DNA of 64,000 nt. Source: Topomyia yanbarensis (taxonomy: Eukaryota > Arthropoda > Insecta > Diptera > Culicidae). The position numbers and the translations under genes are program-made. The notes beneath the pieces are model-generated. The model did no database searches and had not been told where the DNA came from. It was given only the letters and a program-made list of their open reading frames with translations. Position 1 is the first letter of the stretch. Each line of letters begins with the position of its first letter. The DNA lies in the NCBI RefSeq assembly GCF_030247195.1, contig NC_080671.1, positions 94,871,870-94,935,869 of the forward strand, written 5' to 3'. Shown here in pieces: positions 20,844-32,389 of this stretch.

Positions 20844-23800
20844 CACGGAAAAAAATCCGTTCATAAATTCATGAAAGGTCACGATTTCATGAACTGGACG
20901 ATTTACGGAAACCGCAACAAAGTTTCTGAAATTATGAATAGTAAACCTCGTATTCATGAAACTATTTGTTTTCTAAAAACCAGTTTGCCCCGAATATATA
21001 CATGGCGTTACATTAGAATGTTTGGTTGGGTTACTGCAGTTGTTTAGTTTTTGTTGAGATGCTTGTTCATGATTTGGGAATACACAGTCAACAGTCAAAC
21101 GTTGTTCATGATTTCAAGAGCTTATTCGCGATTCTTGTGAATTCTCACGACGTTAGCGGGATTAAAGTTCATAATGTTCGTAATTTTCACGATATTCGTA
21201 ATTTTCATTCACGTTATCGTGATATTTTAGTCATAAGTAGAGTGATTCATGTTCATGAGTTCATGATCTTTGTCACGATTTTAAAATTTTTTGTCACGAA
21301 TTGTCTAATTTGTGCTCATGATTTCAGGATCGTAGTCGCGATTTTTGTAACTTCTGTTCATGTTATCGTGATATTTTAGTCATGAATAGAGCAATTCATG
21401 TTCATGATTTCAGGATCTTGGTCACGATTTTAGATATTTTTGTCACTAGTTGTGTGATTTGTGTTCATGATTTCAGGATCTTAGTCGCGATTTTTGTAAC
21501 TTCTGTTCATGTTATCTTGATATTTTATTTTAGAGTTTACTTTCAAAGAGTAATGTAACTAATGTTCATGATATCAGCGGTTTTATCATAGTATTCGTAA
21601 ATTCTCTTCGCCTTGTTGTGATCTATTATTTTTTGGTTACTAATGGTTTTTTTACTCGGAATAACGTGACAATATGAACTGGATCATTAAAATAAGACTC
21701 ATTCGCGATATCTGGTTTTGTGAACTATATCACGCACACTATTTGAGGTTCTTAGTGCAGTTTTCGTTTTCTGTCCGGACATCACAATGAACCTTATCAA
21801 ATGAATAACGATGTTCGAGGTTCTAATATTTTTTTTATTTATTTTTTTTATGCTCGTACCTAATACTGGTCGCTAGCAACTGGGTATTTCATTAAAAAGT
21901 GTATGGAACAAAAATGATTGCACGAATAATACTCCAACTTTTGTGATAGAGTTCACGTAAAAATTTCATTACCATGTTGCATGAAATTGTAAATGATTAG
22001 AGATATCTTCTAAATATCACAAGCACGCAAATAAATACTAGATATTTCGTACACCATGTACAGTAATGACCCGTTTTTATCAACCAACCGAAAAATTTTG
22101 GTTGATAAAACGGGGAAGTTGATAAAATCGGGAAATTTTTTTTAATTTCCTTTTTCAGCATAGCAACCTAAGAATTATCTCAAGTTGTTAGTTTACAGAA
22201 AAATTAAACCTATTGCCCTATCAGTGCAAAAAAAAAATGTATTTAACCGAACCGTCCGAAAGTTGTCTAATCCAACTTCCAAGCATAGGATCTATCTGAA
22301 ATTTTGCAGATAGACTCATTATGAATAACAATGTATTCTATCAACGAAATTTAACAGTTAATCTCCTGAAAAGCGAGATGCAAAAACTATTCTTTGATTA
22401 ATTAGATACAGAGCGTTGGAAATTCACTGCTATTCTACGTCCACGTTCCAAAATTGACAATTAAGAAAAACGCGATCGAAGATGAAAATTAAATGTGCAA
22501 TCTGGCGAGAAACGGTGGATCAAATAAAGTTTTACAGTCTAAAATTACGTTCATATTCAACGTTTCTAGTGTAATTAGTCCAGTTTTTCATTAGAAAAAT
22601 TCACTTTAAGGCAGATTTTACGAAAAATGCTCAGTGAAAAAATCTGATAGAAATCGGAAAATTCTTAGCATATTGGTCCAGCCACCACAAATGAATTGTC
22701 TGTTCATTTTATTTACGAAAGTGTGCGCTGAAAGCTTTCTTGTTAAGTGGGCTACTTCAAGTTTTACTAAAATCGAAAATGGATGAGTTCGCCATGTTTT
22801 AAGTTTTTGGAAGCGACGACAGTGATGAATAGTTTCACAGGATCGATCTCACTATTTTAGTTATTAATATCGTACCCATCTCTTAGTTAATAGAACTTTC
22901 TCTTTCCACAAACTTTATTCACTTTTTTGGTTTTTCATTAGTAGAAGTAGAACAGTTATGCTTAGAATTTCAAGAATGGGAAAGCAGGTTTTATATTTTT
23001 TAAGGGTTTTTCGTCATCAAACAATATTCCGTATCGGGTATCAAAGAGTTCGAAATCGGCACACGTATTTTTATGGAGATGGGCGGTTTGAGCCTATGTC
23101 AGTGGCTTCGTGAATAGATTAATCCACTTGGATGACATAGGAGATATCAAAAGAGAATAGGAACAAGACAATAGCTGATTCAATTTGAAGTTTGTTTAAT
23201 GATAACTCAAGTGCGCTGGCAGGAGATCGTTTTATAGGAGTAGATAAACTAGAGAGCAGATATCACAGTGTCTGAGACAAATATGCGCTAAATTGGTTTA
23301 AATTTTGTTTGCAGTTTAGCATTAACTACAATAGAATAAAAATATAATATTACTAAATACACAACTTTTACTACATACTCTTTCAATTGTTATGTTTTCC
23401 ACGGATAATATGTGAAAGTGTGATAGTTTATCATGAAAACACACAGCTTTGATTCTTTTTAGAATTCAATCAAAATGTGGATCTAGTTCATCAATTACCC
23501 TAAATGGGACCAAAATTAGGTAAACTACCCTACAATTTTCCTGCTACCTAACAATGCATTACCATTACCTTGATTGAATACAATTGTAAGATTGTAGGCC
23601 TTAATTGCTGGCATAAAAAATAAATTAATGGGGGGTTGATAAAATCGGGTACAAAAAGTTCATAAAATCGGGGGTGCATAAAAACGGGGGAGCATAAAAT
23701 CGGGAGTTTATAAAAATGGGTCGAAACTGTACTAGGAATCATGAACCACTTTACGAATATATGAATAATATTTTATGATTTCGTGAACTTTTTCACGAAA

Positions 23801-24604
23801 ACGAATAATAAGTTGTGACTATTAAACTAGGTATCATGAACCAGTTCACGAATATATGAATAGTACTTCATGATTTCGTGAACTACTTCACCAATACGGA
23901 TATTGTATCGTGACTAGTATGTTAGGAATTATGAACCAGTTAACGAATACCTACATGAATATTTTATGATTTCGTGAACTATTTCACAAAAACGAATGGG
24001 AAGTTGTGACTATTATACTAGGTATCCTAAACTGGTTCAAGAATACATGAATAATATTTCATTATGTCATGAACTATTTTACGAGCACGGATATTGAATC
24101 GTAACTAATATATTCGGAATCATGAACCAGTTCACGAATGCATGAAAAATATTTGATGATTTCGTGAACCATTTCACGAGCACGGATATTGGATTGGGAC
24201 TAATATATTAGGGATCATGAATTAGTTCACGAGAATTGAATGGGTTCATGATTGAAATTCCGAATGTCGTGAAATAGTTCACGAAAAAATAACCAGAATA
24301 TTTCGATGTTGTGAACTATTGTTCCTATAACTATGAAAAAAATCATGAGTCTACCTTTGGTTTTATGAATATTGTTCATAAAGTTGTGAACTAGTTCTTG
24401 GCGGAAATCGTGACTGAGGTTCACAAAACAAAATCAAATATTTCCACAAGTGAAAGCGTTATGCGGGCGTTACTGAGGGGAAATTGAACATAATTGTAAA
24501 AGCCATGATTTTAGGTCATGGTCCTGTTTTCGTAACGTAAAAACGTGATTGTTCCAGAATTCATGGCACTTTATTCACGATTTTGGGAACAATTTTTTTC
24601 CGTG
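20844..24604. mobile_element. Foldback-type element with TTCATGA/TCGTGAA tandem arms
   Basis: The left terminus CACGGAAAAAAATCCGTTC is mirrored by GAACAATTTTTTTCCGTG at the right. The left arm (20860-21560) holds about three tandem units of roughly 100 bp (TTCATGATTTCAGGATC..AGTC, then GCGATTTTTGTAAC and ATCGTGATATTTTAGTCATG). The right arm (23735-24430) holds about five units of roughly 105 bp in the complementary sense (ATCATGAACCAGTTCACGAA, then CATGATTTCGTGAACTATTT). Long inverted repeats made of tandem subunits are the hallmark of foldback elements. A TA-flanked element (22061-23729) sits between the arms. No transposase was seen. Confidence 0.7.
22061..23729. mobile_element. TA-flanked element with CAGT...GACCC termini (pogo/mariner-like, non-autonomous)
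   Basis: The left end is CAGTAATGACCCGTTTTTAT and the right end is the inverse of CAGTTTCGACCCATTTTTAT; both are bordered by TA. Internal copies of GTTGATAAAATCGGG occur behind each end. TIRs starting CAGT with TA duplications are typical of the pogo branch of Tc1/mariner. The 1.67-kb interior has no long frame, so it must depend on a transposase elsewhere. A related hairpin lies at 61472-61529. Confidence 0.7.
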
Positions 24605-25330
24605 TGTAATATGCCCGGAACTTCCGGAATCGTCGAGAGTGGACAATAACTTCAATGAATATTTTATTAGCCATCAGTGATCTAAATCTGCAAATCGAAG
24701 TAATTTTATATCCTTTTCAATAGATTTGAAACCTTTGAATTATTACGATTATGCTAGTTTATAGGAGAAATTCCTATGTGACATGTAACTGCGAAACCAA
24801 AACTCAGATCTGAGTGAAATTCAATAGCAGTCAATGGGAGTACTGTTTCTTTCATTTGAAATTAATTTCGTAAAAATCGGTCAAAAGTACGCTAAGAAAT
24901 AGGTATGGCTTTAACTTAGGAACTTGACCAATTCCCCGGAGGTATCAAGCACCGTCATAAGTGGCCAAAGTGGTCATAGCTTCTTTGATGGGTTTTCAGT
25001 GATCTAAACCTTAGTAATGGGATACCCATCTAAATATGCATTGGTATCATTTGGACATCAGTTTATATGGGAATTTGCTGTGTGGTTGCGGTTCCGGAGT
25101 TACTGGAAGCTCGTTCGACAAAAAATTTTAATAGCAGCTTATGGGAGCGTTATAGTATTCATTTTTTGTGCTCATCGCTGTTTTTGATTTATGTCAAGTC
25201 ACATTGAGCCTTACTGAATGATAAACGAGGTTCAAGGTCCCACTTATATTCTTATATCTGCTGCTCGCATCTATTACTAGTCGCTAGAAACTGGACATAA
25301 TTATATGATATTTCATGAAAAAACCCACAT
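24605..25330. other. Unassigned repeat-like DNA
   Basis: Contains an internal direct similarity (TTTTCAGTGATCTAAA and CATCAGTGATCTAAATC blocks, near 24675 and 25000). A segment near 25200-25310 (CACATTGAGCCTTACTGAATG, then CTAGTCGCTAGAAACTGG) resembles 21783-21890 in the preceding element. No gene is evident. Confidence 0.45.
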
Positions 25331-25719
25331 TATGTGACTTTCTCCCACCGATACCAGGTGCACAGACTCCGAAGGAGTTGAGCGATAGCGCGCCTCCACT
25401 AAATCTAAAAGTGCAAACCGTGGTTAACCGTCCGCCTCCACCACGAATATTGGTTTGAATAGCTGCACATGCGCGCGCAGATCCAAACCGAAATAGTGTA
25501 ATTGGCTCCATAGATGTACGCGGTAGTGCAGTTGGTGCATTTGGAAAGAGCCAGTTTCCGCCTGATGACCCATAAACATTACCACCAAATAAGGGAACCT
25601 CCCCCTCTCCCCATCCCGGGGAACAGCGATCCATCTTTCAGTCGGACTTTACCAGGGTACTTAAACTCTGGCGATATCATCGACAAGCAGACACTACTAC
25701 TGCGAGCATAAGCTTTAGA

Positions 25720-26600
25720 TGGTGAGTTCGATGCCCTACTGACGATAACCAGTTCACGATTTTGAAATCAGTACAACGTGTGCTGGGATGCGATCCGACA
25801 AAAGCTGTTTCGGCCACAAAAGAAGGTATAGGAACCAGGTACATCTTAACCACAACGGAGTAGTGAGTAATTCTCCTCTGGTGGTGATATCTTTTCGTGA
25901 TTCAACCCTTCTTGAATACATTTACCTCGGACTGGTACGTACTAGCATGGGACCCTACTACCCGTCCCCCATACTGTGCTACTGCTTTTGTAATTTTGGG
26001 CACGGTACTAGGGTGTGCCCCAACCAGTAAACTTGCCTGAACAGCAGCCTAAACTACCCATCAGATCGAGATTACCCATGTACCAACATGGAAGAGGAGG
26101 CCATCATTAACCTTCCGGAAGTCGCGCTAGTGCACTGAGTGCACGCTGCTCTGAAAATCTAGCGAAATCGTTTTAGCGCACCAGCGGCTGCTCGTTTATG
26201 GGGCCATTTGCGCGACTTCCGGAGGGTTAAAGCAAAAGATTCCCAAAACCTTTCCTCCCCGAAGCAAGAGCTCTAATACCACAGAAGCGCAGACTACCAA
26301 GTTACGCCGAACAAGCTCAAAAAGGCACGAAACCGAAAGAGGACGTGAAAGATTCCCCTATCGACAGACTGCAGGCGGAGCTCATTAAGCTAAAGGGGGA
26401 AAAGGACAATTCGCCAAAAGAAAATGAGCGGGGCGACGAGATATTTCGCCTAAAAACCCATTTGGAGGAGACCATTCGCCAGCTCAGAGTTGCCAAGCAA
26501 CAACTCAACGTGTTAACAAATGAAACTAGCAGAGCTAGCACTACAGCAAAAGACGAGTAGGGAAACGCAAACAAACTAAATACGTCCACCCCGATATCGA
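25720..26600 (+). pseudogene. Retrotransposon B gag-like remnant
   Basis: A frame at 25788-26030 reads a YYPSPILC...C.FGHG..VCPN segment that matches the approach to a CCHC knuckle; the Cys spacing is disturbed (CYCFCNFGH), so the first knuckle is degenerate. After a stop, a second frame at 26345-26560 is a charged, probably coiled-coil region (RLQAELIKLKGEK...EETIRQLRVAKQQLNVL). The 26107-26230 MITE lies between them. Order and composition fit a gag of an I-like element; the N-terminus is not defined. Confidence 0.6.
26107..26230. mobile_element. 124-bp TTAA-flanked MITE, copy 1 (piggyBac-like ends)
   Basis: TTAA borders both sides. The termini CCTTCCGGAAGTCGCGC and GCGCGACTTCCGGAGGG are almost perfect inverted repeats. 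The interior carries the palindrome GTGCACTGAGTGCAC, CGAAATCGTTTTAGCGCACC and GCGGCTGC. TTAA duplication and ends starting CC(C/T)T resemble piggyBac elements. Other copies lie at 31971-32094 (inverted), 48417-48496 (partial) and 39771-39835 (partial). Confidence 0.8.
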
Positions 26601-27254
26601 CCGAATGTAACCTAGTAGCCGCGAAATTTCAGCGAGACCCCAGACTTCGTTTCGAACGAGAGCAGAAAAGAAACCGTATCAGAGCAGGCGACGGGGGTGC
26701 ATCCTGAAATCCTACCTTGAAACAAAACAGAGACAGCACCACCAACACCACAAGACATCTAAGTTCTTCCTTACACGAACATTTTAACATCTCAGATACT
26801 CAAACAACCCGAAACTCCATGCCCCAAGTGTCCTACGTAGTGTCCGATTAGCTCTACAACGACTACAGCAGCTTTGGATGCTAATAAAAATCAGCTAATT
26901 CAACAGCAACATAAAACAAAGCCCGCCTGCGTCAACCCTGATCAGGGCAGTTCCGAACACGTCCGATACACCCCCGGCAGCTGTTGACACAGGACCAGAC
27001 CATTGAAGCTCCAATAGGGAAATACCTCTAACATCCCGATTAGCAATTATTTTACCCATTCACCACCCACCACAGATTAACCTGACGAAGGTTACACCTC
27101 CCCGATCAACCAAGAAGTCTTTTGCGAAATCGAATGCAGAAGAGAAGGTGGTACAGTGGGCATAGACCAGCCTCCGCTCCACCGCCTCTAATATCAAATC
27201 AACGCAATTGCCATCCAGTAGATCACAAATGTACTGCGATGATGCCTTGGATGC

Positions 27255-27853
27255 CGACCTGCAAAAACCCATTGCTAAGGCTCAGCCCATCTGTCTGGCA
27301 TTGCAGGAGACACACATACGGGATTAGACGAACCTGGCATCATGGTTTAGATACCGCTATTCATGAGCTCCCAGCAGGTATAACATCTACCGAACGGTGA
27401 GTTTGGCCATTTTGGTCGATATACCGTCCAGACCGATATCTTTGGATACCGAACAAATGTCCGCCGCCCGAAGGATCGAATATCCAGTCCAGTGCTCCGT
27501 TATGTCCCTGTATATTCCCGGCGGAACTCGGAATGTGGATTGTAAACTTCAGAGGCTCATCGACCAAGTTGAGACCCCATTCATCATCATGGGAGATGTA
27601 AATGGGCACCATATGATGTGGGGCTCAAGTCTACGCTATAGGACAGGAGTAGTTGAAAACGACGACGTCGTCGTTCTCAACGACGGCAATTCAACAGTTA
27701 TCCGCGGACAGACGGAATCCACCATCGACGGCACTATCTGTTCGGAAGTGCTGGCAGGATGTTGTGGGTTGACTGTTCTTGCCGACCCATGCAACAGTGA
27801 CCATTTCCTTGTCCAAGTTACGTACGCCCAGACGCCACCTGCAACAACCAGTG
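27255..27853 (+). pseudogene. Retrotransposon B APE-type endonuclease domain
   Basis: The domain shows, in order, PICLALQETHI (catalytic Glu box, first frame), then in the 27397 frame VMSLYIP, FIIMGDVNGHHMMWGS (the GDFNAHH box with Phe to Val), STIDGTICSE and NSDHFLVQV (the terminal SDH box). It matches EN domains that nick DNA for target-primed reverse transcription. An in-frame stop falls after QETHIRD near 27325, and a frame change near 27397 separates the halves. The frame is cut at 27854 by the foldback-like element and picks up again at 30757. Confidence 0.82.
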
Positions 27854-30751
27854 CACAGTGGGAAAAAAGTATCAAAAACGCGACTTTATTCAATAGTTTG
27901 ATAGAAGGCTAAGTGTTGCAATCAAAGATGAAAACTTCCTATGTAAAAATGTCTGGGGAGTCGATTGCAGGTATTTAAAATGACCGTAAAGTACGCTATC
28001 ATGCCCGTTTTTCCCCAATTCTCCTTTTCATTTGAGTTTATTTTCAAAACTGAATATATAACTCGGAAGAAAATTGGAAACGGCTGACAAAAATTGATAT
28101 TTCTTATGTAAAAAAGTCCAGAAAATCGATTGAAGACATTTAGAATAATGTCACGAAACGTATACACCCATTTTACCCCAATTCTCCGCAAAACTAAAGT
28201 TTGAAGTTAATCCTGGTTTTATATTTTGGTAAAAGGTTATATGCGGCTGATCAAAAGTGATGATTCTTATGTATAAAAATCCAGGTTATCGTTTGAATAT
28301 AGTTAGACTGGTCGCCCGAAACGTATGTACCCGTTTTACCCCAATTCTTCCCATAACTCAAGTATAAAGTCAAACCTGGCTCTGCATTTCAGAAAGAGGC
28401 TGAATGCGGTTGATCAAAAGTAGTATTTCTTATGCAAAAAATTCTGGGAAATCGATTGAAGATAGTTAGAATGGCCGCACGAAACATGTGTACCCGTTTT
28501 ACCCCAACTTCTTCCCATAGCTCAAGTGTGAGGTTAAACCTGGCTGTACTTCTCGGAAAGAGGCTGAATACGGCTGATGAAAAGTAATAATTCTTATGTA
28601 GAAAAATCCGCAGAATCAGCTGAAGATAGTTGGAATGACCGCACGAAACGTTTGTATCTGTTTTACCCCAATTATTCACATAATGTATGTGTGAAGTAAT
28701 GTCTTACTCGATGTTTCCGAAACAGGCTGAAACCGGCTGATTAAAAGTAACTTTTTTATGTTAAATAGTCCAGGGAATTAATTAAAGATAGTTCGAATGA
28801 CTGGACAAAATATGTGTACCCGTTTTACCCCAAATTTCTCCCATAGCTCACATGTGAAGTTAAACCTGGCTGTACCTCTCGGGAAGAGGCTGAATGCGGC
28901 TGATAAAAAGGCACAAAATTTCGGGGAATCGATTAGAGATAGCTAGTATGACCTCACGAAACGTGTATACCCGTTTTGCCCCAATTCTTCACGTTATGTA
29001 TGTGTGAAGTTATACCTCACTCATCATTTCAAAAACAGGCTGAACGCGAATTTTTTGTGCATAAAAATTACTATTTTTCTTCAGTTGCAGTCAGTCTCTT
29101 TCGGAGAAGTACAGCCATGTTTAACTTCATATTTGCGTTATCAGAGGAACTTAGGGTAGAACGGGTACACATGTTTCGTGCGGATATTCTAGCTACCTTC
29201 AATTGATTCCCTGAAGTATTTAACATAAAAAAATTACTTTTTATCAGCCACTTTCAGCCTCTTCCTCAAATGTTGGGTAAGTATAATTTCACACAAGTAT
29301 AAGGGACAGAATTGGGGTAAAACGGATCAAAACGTTTCATGCGGTTATTCCTAGTATTTCCAATCGATTCCCTGAACTGATTTACACAAGAGAAACTACT
29401 TTGGTGACCCGCTTACAGCTTTTTGCTGAAATAATGAGTAAGGTATAACTTCACTCATACATTATGTGAAGAATTGGGGTAAAACGGGTATACACAATTC
29501 GTAGGGTCATTCTAACTATCTTCATTCGATTTCACGGAAGTTTCACATAGGAATTGCTACATTTCATCAGCCGCATTCAGCTTCAGTCGGAGAAGCAGAG
29601 CTAGGTTTAACCTCACACTTAAGCTATGGAAAGAATATGGGTAAAACGGATATACACGTTTCGTGCGGTTATTCTAACTATCTCGAATCGATTGCCCGGA
29701 ATTTTGTACATAAGAATTACTGCTTTTCATCAACTGCATTCAGCCTCTTTCCGAGAAGTGCAGCCAGGTTTAACCTCACACTTGAGCTATGGGAAGAAGT
29801 TGAGGTAAAACGGATACACGTGTTTTGTCCGGTCATCCGAACTACCTTCAATCGATTTCCTGGATTATTTGGCATAAAAAATAGTTTTGATCAACTGCTT
29901 TCTGCTTCTTTCTGAAATATTGGGTAAGGTGTATCACCACGCTTGTATTGTGTAAATAATTGGGGTAAAACGGATACAAACGTTTCGTGCGGCCATTCCA
30001 ACTATCTTCAACCGATTCCCCGGATTTTTCTTTATAAGAATTACTACTTTTCATCAGCCACCTTCAGCCTCTTTTCGAGAAGCACAGTCAGGTTTAACTT
30101 TCCACTTGAGATATGGGAAGATTTGGGGTAAAACGGGTACACATGTTTCGTGCGGCCATTCTAACTATCTGCAATCGATTTCCCAGAATTTTTTGCATAA
30201 GAAATACTACTTTAGATCAATTGCATTCAGCCTCTTTCTGAAATGTAGAGCCAGGTTTGACTTTATACTTGAGTTATGGGAAGAATTGGGGTAAAACGGG
30301 TACATACGTTTCGGGCGACCAGTCTAACTATATTCAAACGATAACCTGGATATTTTAACATAAGAATCATCACTTTTGATCTACCGCATATAACCTTTTA
30401 CCGGAATATAAAACCAGGATTAACTTCAAACTTTAGTTTTGCGGAGAATTGGGGTAAGATGGGTGTATACGTTTCGTGAGATTATTCTAAATATCTTCAA
30501 TCGATTTTCTGGACTTTTTTACATAAGAAATATCAATTTTTGTCAGCCGTTTCCAACTTTCTTCCGAGTTATATATTCAGTTTTGAAAATAAACTCAAAC
30601 GAAAAGGAGAATTGGGGCGAAACGGGCATGATAGCGTACCGTGCGGTCGTTGTAAATACTAGCAATCCATTTTTCAGCCCTTTTTACATAAGAAAAGCCT
30701 TACCTGGTAAACGACATCCAGCCTTTTTTGGGTCCATTTTTTCCCACTGTG
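27854..30751. mobile_element. 2.9-kb foldback-like element of about 17 inverted 165-bp modules
   Basis: The termini are perfect inverted repeats (CACAGTGGGAAAAAA and TTTTTTCCCACTGTG), flanked by CAGTG at 27849-27853 and 30752-30756; because CAGTG also occurs in the terminus, the boundary can slide by a base or two. The left half has about 7 modules each containing CCCGTTTTACCCCAATTCTT; the right half has about 10 in the opposite sense (AATTGGGGTAAAACGGGTAC). Each module also carries a TTCGTGCGG...ATTCTAACTAT segment, AATCGATTCCC, a CATAAGAA..ACTACTTTT...CATCAGCC run and CATTCAGCCTCTTTC. The turn-over point is about 29060. The short frames inside are module shadows; there is no transposase. 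Confidence 0.82.
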
Positions 30752-30756
30752 CAGTG

Positions 30757-31030
30757 GAAATCCGTCGAAGGCGGTGGTTCTACAATCGGGCCAACTGGTC
30801 CCGCTATGAAGAGACCGTCGACGACCATATAAATCGGGACGAGTCATACACTCCGGACGAACTCACCAAAATATTCAATCGGGCTGTTGTTTCCTGCATT
30901 CCCAGGACAAGTAGTAACCTTCCCCGACAGACAGTGCACTGGTGGTACCCAGAAGTCAAGCGAGCCATCAGAGCACGCCAAACTGAGCTACGAGCACTGA
31001 AGAAGACTCTCTATAGACGACTCACATCGA
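30757..31030 (+). pseudogene. Retrotransposon B EN-RT linker
   Basis: The plus frame RRRWFYNRANWSRYEE...DESYTPDELTKIFNRAV, then IPRTSSN and VHWWYPEVKRAIRARQTELRALKK, matches the conserved linker between endonuclease and RT in I/R1-type elements (RW...A.W..Y, AIPR, PWWN.E...AI..R). It ends at a stop near 31047. The following 500 bp are shifted and poorly preserved, although NNKLARCFCYPEIAL-type segments on the other strand show no function. Confidence 0.75.
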
Positions 31031-31559
31031 AACCAGCAAGCTTATGACTTCAGAAAGCCCGGAAACGAGACCAAGAAAGCGATAGAGGAACAACAACATC
31101 AGCTGGGTCAGATTTTTGTAAGGCATTTCTCCAGACTCCTCGACTTCAGAGCTCTGACGGAGAGCTACGCCATCATCATTAACGGGTGTCGATCCCACGA
31201 CCATCGGTATCGAGCTAGGTAGGTACTTTGCCTCCCTGTCCGCAGACACTGCGAGTCCCAGCTGCGTGCCTGCGATTCAAGCAAAGGGCTGAGGACAGGC
31301 CCGTTCGTTTCTAACCAGATTCAGATCACGTATACAACTAGCTTTTCATCGGAAGCGACCTATGTATGGCACTAGAATCGGTACAAGGCAAATCTGACAG
31401 ATTGGATAACGTTGGATACCCTCTACCTTCACATTCCCCGCCAAGCAGGCGATTTTGGACAATATCTACCGCACTTGCAGCCCTGAACCGCAGTAATCTC
31501 CATTCCAAAGCGATTTCAGGGTAACAAAACGCCAGATGATTTCCGCCCAATCAGTTTCA

Positions 31560-31970
31560 CCCCTGCTTTGCCAAGAGGATGGAGCAAATGATTAACAGAT
31601 GGCTGACGGACCTACTGGGGGAGCGCAAACTGCTGCATCATCGTCAGTTCGCGTTCCGACTTGGAGCAGGAACCGATGCCTACCTCGCCAAACTTCTGAG
31701 AAGTGGTACGCCAATCCGCACTCCGACATAGCGATACTTGACGCTGCGAAGTTATATGATAACGTGCGGTGCCACGGAATACTGCAAAAGCTGGCCAACT
31801 GGGGGATCACCGGACACGTGGACCGCACATTCCGCGTAGGAATTGACGATGCCCAATGCGACGCCTTTCCGGAGGACAACGGCGTCTCCCAGTGATCCGT
31901 TCTCGCTGTAACACTGTTCCTGGTGGCCAAGAACTCTGTGTTCGTCAACCTGCTGACAGGGACAACGACA
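31560..31970 (+). pseudogene. Retrotransposon B reverse transcriptase fragment
   Basis: Successive frames give AKRMEQMINRWL (fingers), a QFAFRLGAGTDAYL-like segment, then HSDIAILDAAKLYDNVRCHGILQKLANWGITGHV (motif A; the usual ILDIAKAYDTVW) and FPEDNGVSQ*SVLAVTLFLVA.NSVF (motif B, with a stop replacing the Gly). Motif C is not present: the sequence is cut at 31970 by the TTAA-flanked MITE and does not resume. The fragment is inactive. Confidence 0.78.
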
Positions 31971-32094
31971 TTAACCCTGCGGAAGTCGCGCTTATGGCCC
32001 GCTGAACGAGCAGCCACTAGTGCCCTAATACGATTTCGCTATATTTTCAGAGGTGCGTGCACTCAGTGCACTAGCGTGACTTCTGGAAGGTTCT
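31971..32094. mobile_element. TTAA-flanked MITE, copy 2 (inverted)
   Basis: TTAA then CCCTGCGGAAGTCGCGC at the left, and GTGACTTCTGGAAGG then TTCT at the right (a mutated TTAA). The interior matches copy 1 in reverse: GCAGCC.CTAGTGC, CGATTTCGCTA.ATTTTCAGAG, then GTGCACTCAGTGCAC-like sequence. It marks the end of retrotransposon B and the start of element C. Confidence 0.8.
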
Positions 32095-32389
32095 CAAAGA
32101 CTGAAAGAGGCTAGTGTCTGTTGTGATGTAGTGTGAAACGGCAATACTGAGGGCTTAAGAAGCTAGCGCACACTGGCGTAGGCAAAGACTGTCGTTTATT
32201 TAGCTTTCCCGAAGCTAAAGGGTAAAAAGATGTTGGACGGAGTGAAGAACACGCCAGTTTCCTTGACTCCAAAGAGGACATACGCGCGAGGAAGCTCTCA
32301 CTGTCGAAGGGAAGGACGCCACTCAACAGGGAGAAAGCCAGAATAGGTCGAAAGGAGAAGCAAAAGAAACAGCAACAGCGAAAAAAGGA

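Larger units (their letters stand above)
25330..31970 (+). mobile_element. Non-LTR retrotransposon B, fragmentary, interrupted by a foldback-like element
   Basis: On the plus strand the order is: a gag-like stretch with a knuckle remnant and coiled coil (25700-26600), a nearly complete endonuclease (27255-27853), the 27854-30751 insertion, an EN-RT linker (30757-31030) and the first part of RT (about 31560-31970). Each part is broken by stops and shifts. The DNA after the MITE at 31971-32094 does not continue the RT, so B ends there. The motifs resemble I/Loa-type elements; clade assignment is tentative. The 25330-25700 stretch is GC-richer and may be its leader or gag N-terminus. Confidence 0.75.

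Noticed and set aside
21026..21379. 117-codon plus-strand ORF rich in HDF/VHDL phrases
   Set aside because: It is a direct translation of the tandem TTCATGATTTC modules of the foldback element.
25284..25634. 116-codon minus-strand frame, Gly-rich
   Set aside because: Lies in the GC-rich 5' area of plus-strand retrotransposon B; composition is the complement of a Pro-rich gag-type sequence, so it is probably a shadow.
27900..30720. Repeated small ORFs such as NWGKTDTNVSCGHSNYLQ as a protein family
   Set aside because: They recur only because the 165-bp module recurs; frames shift and stop between modules, so coding is not supported.
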